Origin: an uncultured Sutterella sp. | Lineage (GTDB): Bacteria > Pseudomonadota > Gammaproteobacteria > Burkholderiales > Burkholderiaceae_F | Assembly: GCA_900544255.1 (NCBI GenBank) | Contig: UQUM01000001.1 | Location: forward strand, 1 to 64,000 | Reading direction: 5' to 3' | Length of the DNA: 64,000 nt | Part shown: piece after piece, positions 33,688-42,550 of the stretch | Layout of the letters: every line of letters starts with the position of its first letter | Position numbering within the stretch: position 1 is the first letter of the stretch | Made by a program: the position numbers and the translations under genes | The notes under the pieces: generated by a model | The model's database searches: none | Seen by the model: only the letters and a program-made list of their open reading frames with translations | Told to the model about the DNA's origin: nothing

Positions 33688-34158
33688 TTAGAGCTTCGCC
33701 TTAAGTTGGTCAAGCATCTTCGCGTGGGCTGCCGCATCGACTTCGCGCTGCAGAATCTGTTCCGCACCGGCGACGGCGAGAGCCGCCACTTCGTTACGGA
33801 GAGCTTCACGGGCACGAAGCACTTCCTGCGCTGCTTCCGCCTTGGCGGCAGCAATGATGGAATCAGCTTCGACCTGAGCCTGCTCTTTGGCGCTCTCAAC
33901 AATCTTGGCTCCGCGCTTTTCGCCGTCGGCAACGATCGTCGTAGCACGAGCACGTGCTTCGGCTTCGATTTCGCGGCCCTTGGCTTCAGCAGCTGCAAGA
34001 GCCACGTTGCTCTTGTCGGCCGCAGCAAGACCGTCGGCGATTTTCTTTTGGCGTTCTTCGATCGCATGGATCAAAGGCGGCCAGATGTACTTCATCGTGA
34101 TCCAGCATCCGATGAAGAACACCAGCATCTGTACAAACAGTGTTGCGTTGATGTTCAT
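33688..34158 (-). CDS. atpF: ATP synthase Fo b subunit
   Basis: A 156-residue subunit with one N-terminal membrane helix (ATLFVQMLVFFIGCWITMKYIWPPL) followed by a long Ala/Glu/Lys/Arg-rich coiled coil that forms the stator stalk. Between atpE and atpH. Confidence 0.95.
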   Translation of the reverse strand: MNINATLFVQMLVFFIGCWITMKYIWPPLIHAIEERQKKIADGLAAADKSNVALAAAEAKGREIEAEARARATTIVADGEKRGAKIVESAKEQAQVEADSIIAAAKAEAAQEVLRAREALRNEVAALAVAGAEQILQREVDAAAHAKMLDQLKAKL

Positions 34159-34252
34159 TATGGGAACCCCGTTACGTCAGTGCCGCGCCGCTTAAAACGG
34201 CCGGCACCGACGGCGTCATTGATAAAAAAGACGTTATGTCGCGAGCTAAGGA

Positions 34253-34495
34253 TTAGCCGGCGAAGGGGTTAGCGAACGCGAACAGCATCGAGATACCGAC
34301 ACCGATCAGGAAGGCCGCGTCGATAAGACCGGCGAGCAGGAACATCTTCGTCTGAAGGGCGTTCATCAGTTCGGGCTGACGAGCGGCAGATTCGAGGTAC
34401 TTGGAACCCATGATACCAATGCCGAGACAGGCACCCAGAGCACCCAAGCTGATGATAAGGCCAGTGGCGAGGGCAACCATAGCAACGTTGGTCAT
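34253..34495 (-). CDS. atpE: ATP synthase Fo c subunit
   Basis: An 80-residue hairpin of two membrane helices that makes the rotor ring. The ion-binding carboxylate is Asp59 in GLIDAAFLIGVGISMLFAF, and the polar loop is ARQPE. The residues typical of sodium-specific rings are not seen, so proton coupling is likely. Leader region between atpB and atpE contains a good SD (TAAGGAGTT). Confidence 0.96.
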   Translation of the reverse strand: MTNVAMVALATGLIISLGALGACLGIGIMGSKYLESAARQPELMNALQTKMFLLAGLIDAAFLIGVGISMLFAFANPFAG

Positions 34496-34556
34496 TTAAA
34501 ACTCCTTAAATTTCCAAAAGTGGAAGAAGAAAGAAAAAAGATTATAAAAGTGACTG

Positions 34557-35390
34557 TTAGTGGCTGTCATGAGCCTGACCGAGGTAAACCAAAGTCAGCA
34601 TCATCATGATGAACGCCTGCAACAGAACGATCAAAATGTGGAACAGCCACCAGCACAGGCCGGCCACCACTTGTCCGAACACACTCAGAGAACCACCCAC
34701 GACACCGAAAGAAAGTGCGTAGCCGCCCAAGAGCGCGATCAGGAAGAACAACAGTTCGCCAGCATACATGTTGCCGAAAAGTCGCATCCCGAGGGACACG
34801 GTCTTCGCCACATATTCGACGAGGTTGAGGATAAAGTTGAAGGGCCACAGGAAGATGTTGTTGCCGAACGGAGCCGTAAAGAGCTCGTGGACAAATCCGC
34901 CCGCACCTTTCACCTTAAATCCATAATAGATGCAGAGAACGAGAACGCTCACGGAAATACCGAGGGTACCGTTCAAGTCCGCCGTCGGCAGCGGACGCAG
35001 GTAATGGACACCGAAAAGACCGGCAATCGACGGAAGCAAGTCCACCGGAACCAAGTCGATGGCGTTCATCAGGACAACCCAAATGAACACAGTCAGCGCG
35101 CAGGGCGCGATGAAGGTTCGGTCGCCGTGCACGATGGCCTTACTCTGTTCTTCAACAAAGTCAACCACCATTTCAACTGCGCACTGCCATTTTCCCGGCA
35201 CGCCGCTGGTCGCCTTCTTGGCTCCCAAATACAGGAGACCGAGGCAAAGCACCAGCATCAGCACCGAAAACACGACCGTGTCATAGTTGATGACGGAGAA
35301 GTCCACAATCGACGACATCTTGCCGGAGGCATTATGCGTCAAGTGGTGAACCATGTATTCGGTAGGGCTTTGAGCTGCTTCAGTAGCCAT
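34557..35390 (-). CDS. atpB: ATP synthase Fo a subunit
   Basis: A 277-residue membrane subunit forming the proton half-channels. The essential arginine lies in AKTVSLGMRLFGNMYAGELLFFLIALL, and FINPWTF-like features include FGNNIFLWPFNFILNLVEYV. Between atpI (21-base gap) and atpE. Confidence 0.95.
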   Translation of the reverse strand: MATEAAQSPTEYMVHHLTHNASGKMSSIVDFSVINYDTVVFSVLMLVLCLGLLYLGAKKATSGVPGKWQCAVEMVVDFVEEQSKAIVHGDRTFIAPCALTVFIWVVLMNAIDLVPVDLLPSIAGLFGVHYLRPLPTADLNGTLGISVSVLVLCIYYGFKVKGAGGFVHELFTAPFGNNIFLWPFNFILNLVEYVAKTVSLGMRLFGNMYAGELLFFLIALLGGYALSFGVVGGSLSVFGQVVAGLCWWLFHILIVLLQAFIMMMLTLVYLGQAHDSH

Positions 35391-35411
35391 AAGTAAACCG
35401 ATCCTAGGTTT

Positions 35412-35765
35412 TCAATGATTAAAAATCGGCAACAAAAACACACTCACGGCGGCAGCAATGATCCCGAAGATCATCGCCGGCCACACCAAGCCTGAAAACC
35501 ATACGGCCGTCAGCCCCAGCAGCATGCACGTTGCCAGAATCTTCAGAAACTCCATCACGAGCAGCAGCATCGGCGCCACGGGTCGCTTCATCGCATCGCT
35601 GACGAGAAGGTTCATCACCACCAGCGAGTTTGGTATTGCTACACAAACACCGCCGGCCGCAGCGGATAACGCTGCGTTCCAACCAAAAAACGCTGAAGAA
35701 ACAACGGTCGCAAGGACCAGCAACCACTGACAGACAGCGACGTGAATCAGCTCTTCGCGGTTCAT
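35412..35765 (-). CDS. atpI: ATP synthase accessory protein AtpI
   Basis: A 117-residue four-helix membrane protein of the AtpI family (AAAGGVCVAIPNSLVVMNLL, ILATCMLLGLTAVWF). It opens the atp operon; members assist c-ring assembly or magnesium import, though conservation is low. Assignment rests mainly on position and hydrophobicity pattern. The operon promoter should lie in 35766-35901. Confidence 0.8.
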   Translation of the reverse strand: MNREELIHVAVCQWLLVLATVVSSAFFGWNAALSAAAGGVCVAIPNSLVVMNLLVSDAMKRPVAPMLLLVMEFLKILATCMLLGLTAVWFSGLVWPAMIFGIIAAAVSVFLLPIFNH

Positions 35766-35832
35766 TTCACCGTCCTGTGAGAAAAGTATCTGAAAAACTG
35801 CATTATTTTACGTACGCACACATTTTTTAACA

Positions 35833-35856
35833 AGTACTTTATTGACGAAAAGTACT
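35833..35856. promoter_or_regulatory. Inverted repeat between parB and the atp operon
   Basis: AGTACTTT and AAAGTACT (8-bp arms, 8-base spacer) lie between the parB stop and atpI start. It may be an operator for the atp operon or part of a parB 3' structure; no U-tract follows. Confidence 0.3.
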
Positions 35857-35901
35857 AGTCTCTTTGAACTATTTCGCCCCGTTTTTACGGTATTTTGTGC
35901 C

Positions 35902-36828
35902 TCAGGCGTCGTTTTCACCGTTCGGAAGCAGTTTTTCAATGATGGCCTGCAGATCGTCGAGATCGGCGAAATCGATCACGATCTGCCCCTTGCCGCGGCG
36001 TCCCACATTCACATGCACCGGCGCCGCCAAGGCGTCGCTCAGGCGGCGTTCAAGAATTTCATCGTCCTTCGTGCGTTCCGGCGCCTTTTTGGGTTTGACC
36101 TCTTTTTCCTTATCCTTCCCCCAGTTGGCCACCAACTTTTCCGCCTGCCGAACACTGGACCCCTGACGGAAAATTTCGGTAGCCGCCAACACCTGATCCG
36201 CGCCCGACAGCGACAAGAGCGCCCGGGCGTGCCCCATTTCGAGCCGTCCGTCGGACACCATCTTCTGCACGGGCTCCGCCAAATTCAAAAGGCGCAGCAG
36301 ATTCGACGTGGCGGGACGACTGCGGCCGATCGCCTTTGCCGCTTCTTCGTGCGTGAATCCGAATTCGTCGATGAGACGCTTCACACCGACCGCTTCTTCC
36401 ATTACGTTCAAATCCTCGCGCTGCATATTTTCAATCAGCGCAACGGCCAGCGTCGTTTTATCGTCCAATTCCCGCACTATGGCCGGAATCTTCGTCTTTC
36501 CAGCCAACTGTGACGCACGGAACCGCCGTTCCCCAGCAATAATTTCATAACGACCGCCGCCGATCGGGCGAACAATGATCGGACTGATGACGCCCTGCTC
36601 TTTAATGGAGGCAGAAAGTTCTTCGAGTTTCTCCATTTCCATCTTAGAGCGCGGTTGGTACTTCCCCGCCTGCAGAAGCGACATGTCCATTTCGGTCACG
36701 GCGTCCCCCGTGACCGCCGGCGCATCCGACTTGTCGCCGAGCAACCCTTCCATCTGCACCATGGAAACGTCGTCGCCCAAGAGCCCCTTGAGTCCGCGAC
36801 CGAGACCGCCGCGATGAGGTTTTGCCAT
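35902..36828 (-). CDS. parB: Chromosome partitioning protein ParB
   Basis: A 308-residue ParB. N-terminal GGLGRGLKGLLG is the ParA-interacting tail; the CTPase/ParB-Srx domain carries QYQPRSKM-like and GERRFRASQLAG (CTP-binding arginines near residue 120); the HTH at about 170-200 (HEEAAKAIGRSRPATSNLLRLLNLAEPV) binds parS; a C-terminal dimerisation domain follows a charged linker (KDKEKEVKPKKAPERTKDD). Its targets are the parS-like sites at 40880-41105. It starts 3 bases after parA. Confidence 0.95.
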   Translation of the reverse strand: MAKPHRGGLGRGLKGLLGDDVSMVQMEGLLGDKSDAPAVTGDAVTEMDMSLLQAGKYQPRSKMEMEKLEELSASIKEQGVISPIIVRPIGGGRYEIIAGERRFRASQLAGKTKIPAIVRELDDKTTLAVALIENMQREDLNVMEEAVGVKRLIDEFGFTHEEAAKAIGRSRPATSNLLRLLNLAEPVQKMVSDGRLEMGHARALLSLSGADQVLAATEIFRQGSSVRQAEKLVANWGKDKEKEVKPKKAPERTKDDEILERRLSDALAAPVHVNVGRRGKGQIVIDFADLDDLQAIIEKLLPNGENDA

Positions 36829-36831
36829 GTC

Positions 36832-37623
36832 TTACTTCTCCTTCTTAGCCTTTGCGGGAGTTTCCACGCGTTTGATCAATTCACGCGCAAACTGCAGATA
36901 CGCCTTCGCACCGCGGCTCGACGGATCGTAGAGCACGCCGGGGAGCCCGTAGGACGGTGCCTCGGCCAAACGCACGTTGCGAGGAATTACCGTGTCAAAA
37001 ACACGGTCGCCGAAATTTTCCTTCAGCTGATCGCTCACCTGTTTCTGCAACGTCATCCGCGGATCAAACATCACGCGCAGCAGCCCGATCATTTTTAGGT
37101 CCGCATTCTTATTGAACCGCACACGTTTGACGGCGTTCACCAAGTCGCTCAGCCCTTCCAACGAAAAGTATTCACACTGCATCGGAATGATGACCCCGAC
37201 GGCGGCGCAAAGTGCATTGACCGTCACGATGGACAACGTCGGCGGGCAGTCGATGAGAATCCAGTCGTACTTTTCCGACAACGGCGCCAGGATTTTCTTG
37301 AGACGCATATCAGCGTCGTCCAATTCCATCAAATCCATTTCCGCGGCGGCAAAATCGCGGTTACTCGGAATGACGTCGTACTTACCTTCCTCACTGCGGA
37401 CAATCACTTCGTCCGTCGTCGCCGTACCAATGAGCAGTTCATAGATTGTTTTCTCACATTCGCTCTTTTCGATGCCGGAACCCATGGTGGCATTGCCCTG
37501 GGCATCAAGATCAATCATCAGAACCCGCTTGCCCTTTTTTGCGAGCGACGCCGCCAAGTTCACCGTCGTCGTCGTTTTGCCGACGCCGCCCTTTTGGTTG
37601 GCTATACAAAAGTTAAAAGACAT
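36832..37623 (-). CDS. parA: Chromosome partitioning ATPase ParA (Soj type)
   Basis: A 263-residue deviant-Walker ATPase: KGGVGKTTTTVNLAASLA at about residues 11-28, MIDLDAQGNATMGSG, WILIDCPPTLSIVTVNAL. No N-terminal DNA-binding domain, so it is the chromosomal (Soj) class. It drives origin segregation with ParB. First of the parA-parB pair; a MarC-type gene intervenes between parA and rsmG. Confidence 0.96.
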   Translation of the reverse strand: MSFNFCIANQKGGVGKTTTTVNLAASLAKKGKRVLMIDLDAQGNATMGSGIEKSECEKTIYELLIGTATTDEVIVRSEEGKYDVIPSNRDFAAAEMDLMELDDADMRLKKILAPLSEKYDWILIDCPPTLSIVTVNALCAAVGVIIPMQCEYFSLEGLSDLVNAVKRVRFNKNADLKMIGLLRVMFDPRMTLQKQVSDQLKENFGDRVFDTVIPRNVRLAEAPSYGLPGVLYDPSSRGAKAYLQFARELIKRVETPAKAKKEK

Positions 37624-37645
37624 ACATTTCCTTACTAATCAATGG

Positions 37646-38302
37646 TTAACGAGGTAACGTAGCCCAAAGTTCCGAAAAACCGGCCCAGAAAATCGTGACA
37701 CCGAGACAAATCAGGATAAAGGCAAAGATACGGGCCAACGCATCGCCGCCTGCCGCGCCCACGCTCTTATTGATGCGGTCGCAATACCGATAGCAGACCC
37801 AAATTGACAGTCCGCTCAACAGCACCCCGACCACGCACCCGACGGCGTCCCCGATGTTGTTCACGGGCGTTGCACCGATCGCCACGGCCACCGAAATTGC
37901 CCCCGGCCCCGTCGTCAAAGGCAAAGTAAAGGGATAAAACGCCATCGAAGAGAGCGCAAGCGGACTCTTCGGTTTCGGCTGAGCGGCGGAATCGTCCTGG
38001 CTCGGCGCATTCAATGCCGACCAACCGGCCCCGAACAAAACAATCCCCCCTGCCACACGCAGGGTCGCAATCGAAATGCCGAAGAAATTAAGGATGATGT
38101 TGCCGGCATACATACTCACAAAGAGCACGATGATGGAATAGATCGCCACCCGATTTGCCATGTGGGAGCGGGTCACCGTATCCACGCCCTTCGTCAGCGC
38201 CAAAAAGAACATAGCCCCGCCGATGGTGTTCAATACCGGGAAAAAGGAAACAAACACAAAAAGCGCCGTTGAGTAGGCACTGGAAATTTCCGTAGCAAAC
38301 AT
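37646..38302 (-). CDS. MarC-family integral membrane protein, copy 2
   Basis: A 218-residue six-helix protein of the MarC family (PVLNTIGGAMFFLALTKG, GISIATLRVAGGIVLFGAGWSAL, LPLTTGPGAISVAVAIG). Paralogue of 13026-13676. It sits in line between rsmG (16-base gap) and parA (22-base gap), interrupting the usual rsmG-parA-parB order, and is probably co-transcribed with them. Function unknown. Confidence 0.83.
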   Translation of the reverse strand: MFATEISSAYSTALFVFVSFFPVLNTIGGAMFFLALTKGVDTVTRSHMANRVAIYSIIVLFVSMYAGNIILNFFGISIATLRVAGGIVLFGAGWSALNAPSQDDSAAQPKPKSPLALSSMAFYPFTLPLTTGPGAISVAVAIGATPVNNIGDAVGCVVGVLLSGLSIWVCYRYCDRINKSVGAAGGDALARIFAFILICLGVTIFWAGFSELWATLPR

Positions 38303-38318
38303 AGAGTTATTTCTCCGA

Positions 38319-38966
38319 TCAAGCCCCGCGCCGACGAATGACGACGAGATGCCGTTCTACTTCTGCGCCCGGTACCGATAACGGCACCGGACTCACTTCA
38401 TACTTCTGACGATCCAGCCCCGCCATTTCGTCTTTCGTGAGTTTGCCCTTCATTGCAAGCCACACGCCGTTTTCCGCCAACAGATGCTCCGTCCAGGACG
38501 TCATGTCTTTTAAAGAGGCAAACGCGCGGCTTGTGATCACGTCAAAAGGAGGCAACGACAACTTTTCCACTCGGTCGTTGTAGACCGTAAAATTTCGGAG
38601 TCGGCACATCACCCCAGCCTGTCGAAGGAACACGGCTTTCTTTTTGACCGTATCCACCGCCGACACCGACAAATCCGGCCGCATTACCGCCAACGGCACC
38701 ACGGGGAGACCGCCGCCGCTGCCGACATCGAGTACCCGCTTCGCCGCCGGCGCAAATTCCTTCACTTTCGGTACGAGCGTGAGCGAATCCGCCACATGCA
38801 GCGTCAAGACCGACGAAGCATCCGTAATCGTGGTGAGGTTGTAGGTGGCGTTCCACTTCAGCAAAGTTTCACAAAACGTCACCAAAGCCTGAGCCTGACT
38901 CAATTCATACGTGATTCCTAAGGACTTGAGACAGGCTTCGACGGCTTCCATCGTGATTTTTTCCAT
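38319..38966 (-). CDS. rsmG: 16S rRNA (guanine527-N7)-methyltransferase RsmG
   Basis: A 215-residue SAM methyltransferase (GidB): LLKWNATYNLTTITDASSVLTLHVADSL, the SAM loop VLDVGSGGGLPVVPLAV and ITSRAFASLKDM. It modifies G527 of 16S rRNA; loss gives low-level streptomycin resistance in other bacteria. Its ATG overlaps the mnmG stop by one base (TGATG), so translation is coupled. Confidence 0.95.
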   Translation of the reverse strand: MEKITMEAVEACLKSLGITYELSQAQALVTFCETLLKWNATYNLTTITDASSVLTLHVADSLTLVPKVKEFAPAAKRVLDVGSGGGLPVVPLAVMRPDLSVSAVDTVKKKAVFLRQAGVMCRLRNFTVYNDRVEKLSLPPFDVITSRAFASLKDMTSWTEHLLAENGVWLAMKGKLTKDEMAGLDRQKYEVSPVPLSVPGAEVERHLVVIRRRGA

Positions 38967-40870
38967 CAGTGCTTGCTCCCGTATTTGCGCTTGAGATAAA
39001 TCAGCAGCAACGACACCGCAGCCGGCGTCACGCCGGAAATACGTCCCATCTGTCCCAACGTCATCGGCCGAGAGACCTTTAGTTTCTGCCGAATCTCAAA
39101 AGAAAGACCGCTTACAGCGTCGTAATCCAAATCCGACGGAATGGCCATTGTTTCGTTTGCCAACGTTCGCGCAATTTCTTCTTTCTGCCGATCGATGTAG
39201 CCGCTGTATTTCAATGCAATATCGACCTGCTCAATCTGCGCTTCATTCATGAGCTTCGTTTCCGACACCGCTCGACCTTCCTTGGTCGTCAACGTCATCA
39301 GCTTGTCGTACCGCACGTCCGGACGCGACAGAAGCTGTGCCAGCGAGTATTCCCGTTCAATGGCCTTACCGAGTACCCGTTCGGTTTCCGCCTGTTCCAA
39401 CATCTGCGGATTCACCCACGTGGATTTCAGACGTTCCAATTCCTTGGCAACCGCCTCGCGCTTTGCTGAAAACCTCGCCCACTTCTCTTCCGTCAACAAC
39501 CCCAAACGGTGAGCCGTTTCCGCTAAACGTTCGTCGGCATTGTCTTCCCGCAGACTCAGGCGATATTCCGCGCGACTCGTGAACATACGATACGGTTCCG
39601 TAACGCCGCGGGTCGTGAGATCATCCACCATCACGCCGAGATAGGCTTCGTCACGGCGGGGCGCCCATAATTCGCGTCCCAACGCTTTGAGTGCTGCATT
39701 GGTGCCTGCCAACAACCCCTGCGCCGCCGCTTCTTCATAACCGGTAGTACCGTTGATTTGTCCCGCGAAGAACAATCCGCTGATCTGCTTCGTTTCCAGC
39801 GTACGATACAAATCCCGCGGATCGTAGAAGTCATATTCAATGGCATAACCCGGCCGAACCATGTAGGCATTTTCCAAACCGGGTACGCAATGAATCATTT
39901 CCAGTTGCACGTCAAACGGCAACGACGTCGAAATACCGTTCGGGTAGTACTCGTTCGTCGTCAGTCCTTCCGGCTCCAAGAAAATCGGATGACTGTCCTT
40001 ACCGGCAAAACGCTGCACCTTATCTTCAATCGACGGACAGTACCGCGGACCAATGCCTTTAATGATGCCGGAATACATCGGCGACCGATCCAAATTCGAC
40101 AAAATGATATCGTGCATTTTTTTATTGGTGTGCGTGATCCAACACGGCACCTGCTTCGGATGCACGATATCCGGTTCCATCAACGAAAAATGCGGTACCG
40201 GATTCAAATCTCCCGGCTGTTCCTGGCACTTCGAAAAATCGATGCTGCGCCCGTCGATACGGCAGGGCGTCCCCGTCTTCAGGCGCCCCTGACGCAGACC
40301 GGCAGCAATCAATTTTTCCGCCAACGGCACCGCCGCCGGATCACCGGCGCGCCCGGCACGGTAATGTTCCAAGCCGACATGCACCAAGCCGTTTAAGAAA
40401 GTACCGGCCGACAGCACCACGCTCTTTGTCTTAAACGTCAGGTTGGTGCGCACCGTCACGGACGTCACTTCACCGTTTTCAATACCGATGTCTTCCGCTT
40501 CCTGCTGAAAGATCCATAAATTCGGCTGTTCCTCAATCCGGCGACGCATTTCCGTACGATACAGTTGGCGGTCGATCTGAGCACGCGTAGCACGCACAGC
40601 CGGGCCTTTGGAACTATTGAGGATACGGAACTGGATGCCCGCCGTATCCGTCACCGCCCCCATAGCACCGCCCATCGCATCTAATTCTTTGACGAGGTGT
40701 CCCTTGCCGATACCGCCGACCGACGGATTGCAGGACAACTGTCCGATGGTTTCTACATTATGGGTAATCAACAGCGTCTTAGCACCGATTCGCGCCGAAG
40801 CCAACGCAGCTTCCGCGCCGGCGTGTCCGCAGCCAATCACGACGACATCAAAGGAATCAGGAAAAATCAT
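38966..40870 (-). CDS. mnmG: tRNA uridine-34 carboxymethylaminomethyl modification enzyme MnmG
   Basis: A 634-residue FAD protein (GidA). It begins MIFPDSFDVVVIGCGHAGAEAALASARIG (FAD Rossmann fold) with NPSVGGIGKGHLVKELDAMGG, LKTGTPCRID and RPGYAIEYDF. With MnmE it installs cmnm5 groups on wobble uridines. I start at 40870; the longer frame would run through a parS site and 53 atypical residues. Four parS-like sites lie upstream of it. Confidence 0.95.
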   Translation of the reverse strand: MIFPDSFDVVVIGCGHAGAEAALASARIGAKTLLITHNVETIGQLSCNPSVGGIGKGHLVKELDAMGGAMGAVTDTAGIQFRILNSSKGPAVRATRAQIDRQLYRTEMRRRIEEQPNLWIFQQEAEDIGIENGEVTSVTVRTNLTFKTKSVVLSAGTFLNGLVHVGLEHYRAGRAGDPAAVPLAEKLIAAGLRQGRLKTGTPCRIDGRSIDFSKCQEQPGDLNPVPHFSLMEPDIVHPKQVPCWITHTNKKMHDIILSNLDRSPMYSGIIKGIGPRYCPSIEDKVQRFAGKDSHPIFLEPEGLTTNEYYPNGISTSLPFDVQLEMIHCVPGLENAYMVRPGYAIEYDFYDPRDLYRTLETKQISGLFFAGQINGTTGYEEAAAQGLLAGTNAALKALGRELWAPRRDEAYLGVMVDDLTTRGVTEPYRMFTSRAEYRLSLREDNADERLAETAHRLGLLTEEKWARFSAKREAVAKELERLKSTWVNPQMLEQAETERVLGKAIEREYSLAQLLSRPDVRYDKLMTLTTKEGRAVSETKLMNEAQIEQVDIALKYSGYIDRQKEEIARTLANETMAIPSDLDYDAVSGLSFEIRQKLKVSRPMTLGQMGRISGVTPAAVSLLLIYLKRKYGSKH

Positions 40871-40879
40871 GAAAGTCAA

Positions 40880-40895
40880 TGTTTCACGTGAAACA
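40880..40895. promoter_or_regulatory. parS site 1 (TTTCAC type)
   Basis: TGTTTCACGTGAAACA is a perfect 16-bp match to the widely conserved bacterial parS consensus, 10 bases upstream of mnmG. Confidence 0.9.
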
Positions 40896-40999
40896 ATAAA
40901 AAAGGACGCGTTTAGAGTCATCACATCGTGCGTCCTGAGATAGCCATATTTTAACGGGCTCACTTTCGTTTTACATCGCCGTATCTCATTTTTTTGTAA

Positions 41000-41015
41000 T
41001 GTTCCACGTGGAACA
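41000..41015. promoter_or_regulatory. parS-like site 2 (TTCCAC type)
   Basis: TGTTCCACGTGGAACA is a perfect 16-bp palindrome of the alternative GTTCCACGTGGAAC form known from Pseudomonas-type parS. Confidence 0.8.
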
Positions 41016-41034
41016 AAAAAACACCTCATTACAA

Positions 41035-41068
41035 AAAAGCATAGGTTCCACGTGGAACCTATGCTTTT
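41035..41068. promoter_or_regulatory. parS-like site 3 embedded in a 34-bp perfect palindrome
   Basis: GGTTCCACGTGGAACC (41044-41059) is the centre of a palindrome that is perfect over 34 bases (41035-41068), with ACACCT/AGGTGT (41021-41026, 41076-41081) as a further outer match. In RNA it would be a 17-bp stem flanked by A and T runs, so it may double as the mnmE terminator. Confidence 0.75.
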
Positions 41069-41089
41069 CGAAACAAGGTGTCGTCACCA

Positions 41090-41105
41090 TGTTTCACGTG
41101 AAACA
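41090..41105. promoter_or_regulatory. parS site 4 (TTTCAC type)
   Basis: TGTTTCACGTGAAACA, identical to site 1, ends 18 bases before the mnmE stop codon. The four sites span 226 bases of the mnmE-mnmG gap. Confidence 0.9.
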
Positions 41106-41122
41106 TCGACCGAGTGTCTCTT

Positions 41123-42490
41123 TTATTTTCCGATGCAGAACCGACTGAAGATCATACCCAGCAAATCATCCGGCAAAACCTGACCGGTAATTTCACCGAT
41201 TTCATTACCTGCCAGACGCAGTTCTTCCGCCGCAATTTCCAACGTCATCTGCTTTAAGTTCGCCTGAACCAACTCCAGATGGGTTCGTGCCCGCGCCAAA
41301 CAATTCAGATGCCGACTACGGGCCAGAAAATCTCCTTCATTTTCAACGCTCTTGCCGGATATTGATTTCAAGTTATTAATTAAAGCTTCTAATCCTTCTC
41401 CTGTTTTTGCAGATAAAACAATCGTTTTATCCGCAACGGACAACGGACGCCTCAGATCTGCCTTATTGATGACGTTGATTTCCTCAATACCGTCCCGCAG
41501 ACGTTTCGTAATTTTCATCCGCGCCCACGCATCGTCATTTTCCGCGCCGGACGCATCCGTCAACGCCAAGACCACATCCGCATTTTCAATCGCCGACAAC
41601 GTTCGTTCCACACCGATTTTTTCCACCGGATCATCCGTTTCACGAACGCCCGCCGTATCGATCAAATGCACCAAGAGTCCGTCGAGATTGATGTCATGCT
41701 CAATGCGGTCGCGCGTCGTTCCGGCAATTTCCGTGACGATCGCAACTTCGCTCTGAGCTAATGCATTCATCAGCGAACTTTTACCTACGTTAGGCGCCCC
41801 CACGAGTACCACCGTCAGACCATCACGCAACACCTTGCCCCGCAGCGCCTTCTTTTCCAAATCGGTGAGTTCCGAGAGAATGGCATTCACCTGCTCGGCA
41901 ATATGACCGTCCGCAATAAAGTCGATGTCTTCTTCCGGAAAGTCGAGTGTAGCTTCCACATAAGCCCGCAGTTCCGTGATGTGATCACTCACCTGCGTCA
42001 ATTTTTCGGAAAACACGCCCTGAAGCGTCCTCGTTGCCGCCCGGGCCGCGGCGGCCGTACCGGCATCAATCAAATCGGCTACGGCTTCGGACTGAGCCAA
42101 ATCCATACGACCGTTCAGAAAGGCCCGCTGCGTAAATTCCCCGGCATCGGCCAACCGAAGATTCAACGAACGCCCCAACTCCAGCACCCGATCCAAAATC
42201 ATCTGCAGGACAGCCATTCCGCCGTGTGCCTGGATTTCCAGCACATCTTCCCCTGTGTAGGAATGCGGCCCTTTGAAATAAAGGATCACCGCTCGGTCAA
42301 TGTCGCTACCGTCACTTTCCTTCACCGACAACAACGTCGCATGTCGGGGTTTGAGTTCCTGTCCGGGAAACAAACCGCCCATAAGCGCCTTAATGTCCTT
42401 TTGCTGTCCGGAGACACGCACAATACCGATACCGCCGCGGCCGGGAGCCGTCGCACGGGCCACAATGGGATCTTGATCTGAATGAATCAT
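41123..42490 (-). CDS. mnmE: tRNA modification GTPase MnmE
   Basis: A 455-residue GTPase (TrmE). N-terminal tetrahydrofolate-binding domain (RATAPGRGGIGIVRVSG), central helical domain, Ras-like G domain with GAPNVGKSSLMNAL (near residue 218), EIAGTTRD and DTAG, and the obligatory C-terminal CIGK with catalytic-type Cys. It partners MnmG. Upstream of mnmG on the same strand, separated by the parS cluster. Confidence 0.96.
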   Translation of the reverse strand: MIHSDQDPIVARATAPGRGGIGIVRVSGQQKDIKALMGGLFPGQELKPRHATLLSVKESDGSDIDRAVILYFKGPHSYTGEDVLEIQAHGGMAVLQMILDRVLELGRSLNLRLADAGEFTQRAFLNGRMDLAQSEAVADLIDAGTAAAARAATRTLQGVFSEKLTQVSDHITELRAYVEATLDFPEEDIDFIADGHIAEQVNAILSELTDLEKKALRGKVLRDGLTVVLVGAPNVGKSSLMNALAQSEVAIVTEIAGTTRDRIEHDINLDGLLVHLIDTAGVRETDDPVEKIGVERTLSAIENADVVLALTDASGAENDDAWARMKITKRLRDGIEEINVINKADLRRPLSVADKTIVLSAKTGEGLEALINNLKSISGKSVENEGDFLARSRHLNCLARARTHLELVQANLKQMTLEIAAEELRLAGNEIGEITGQVLPDDLLGMIFSRFCIGK

Positions 42491-42550
42491 TTTTTCTGAA
42501 AGTGATTATTTACTTAGAAGACGCGGATTAACCGCTATCATTTTTGTTCG

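Noticed and set aside
40871..41122. mnmE-mnmG gap as oriC, by analogy with the E. coli origin beside gidA
   Set aside because: It holds parS sites, not DnaA boxes or long AT-rich tracts.
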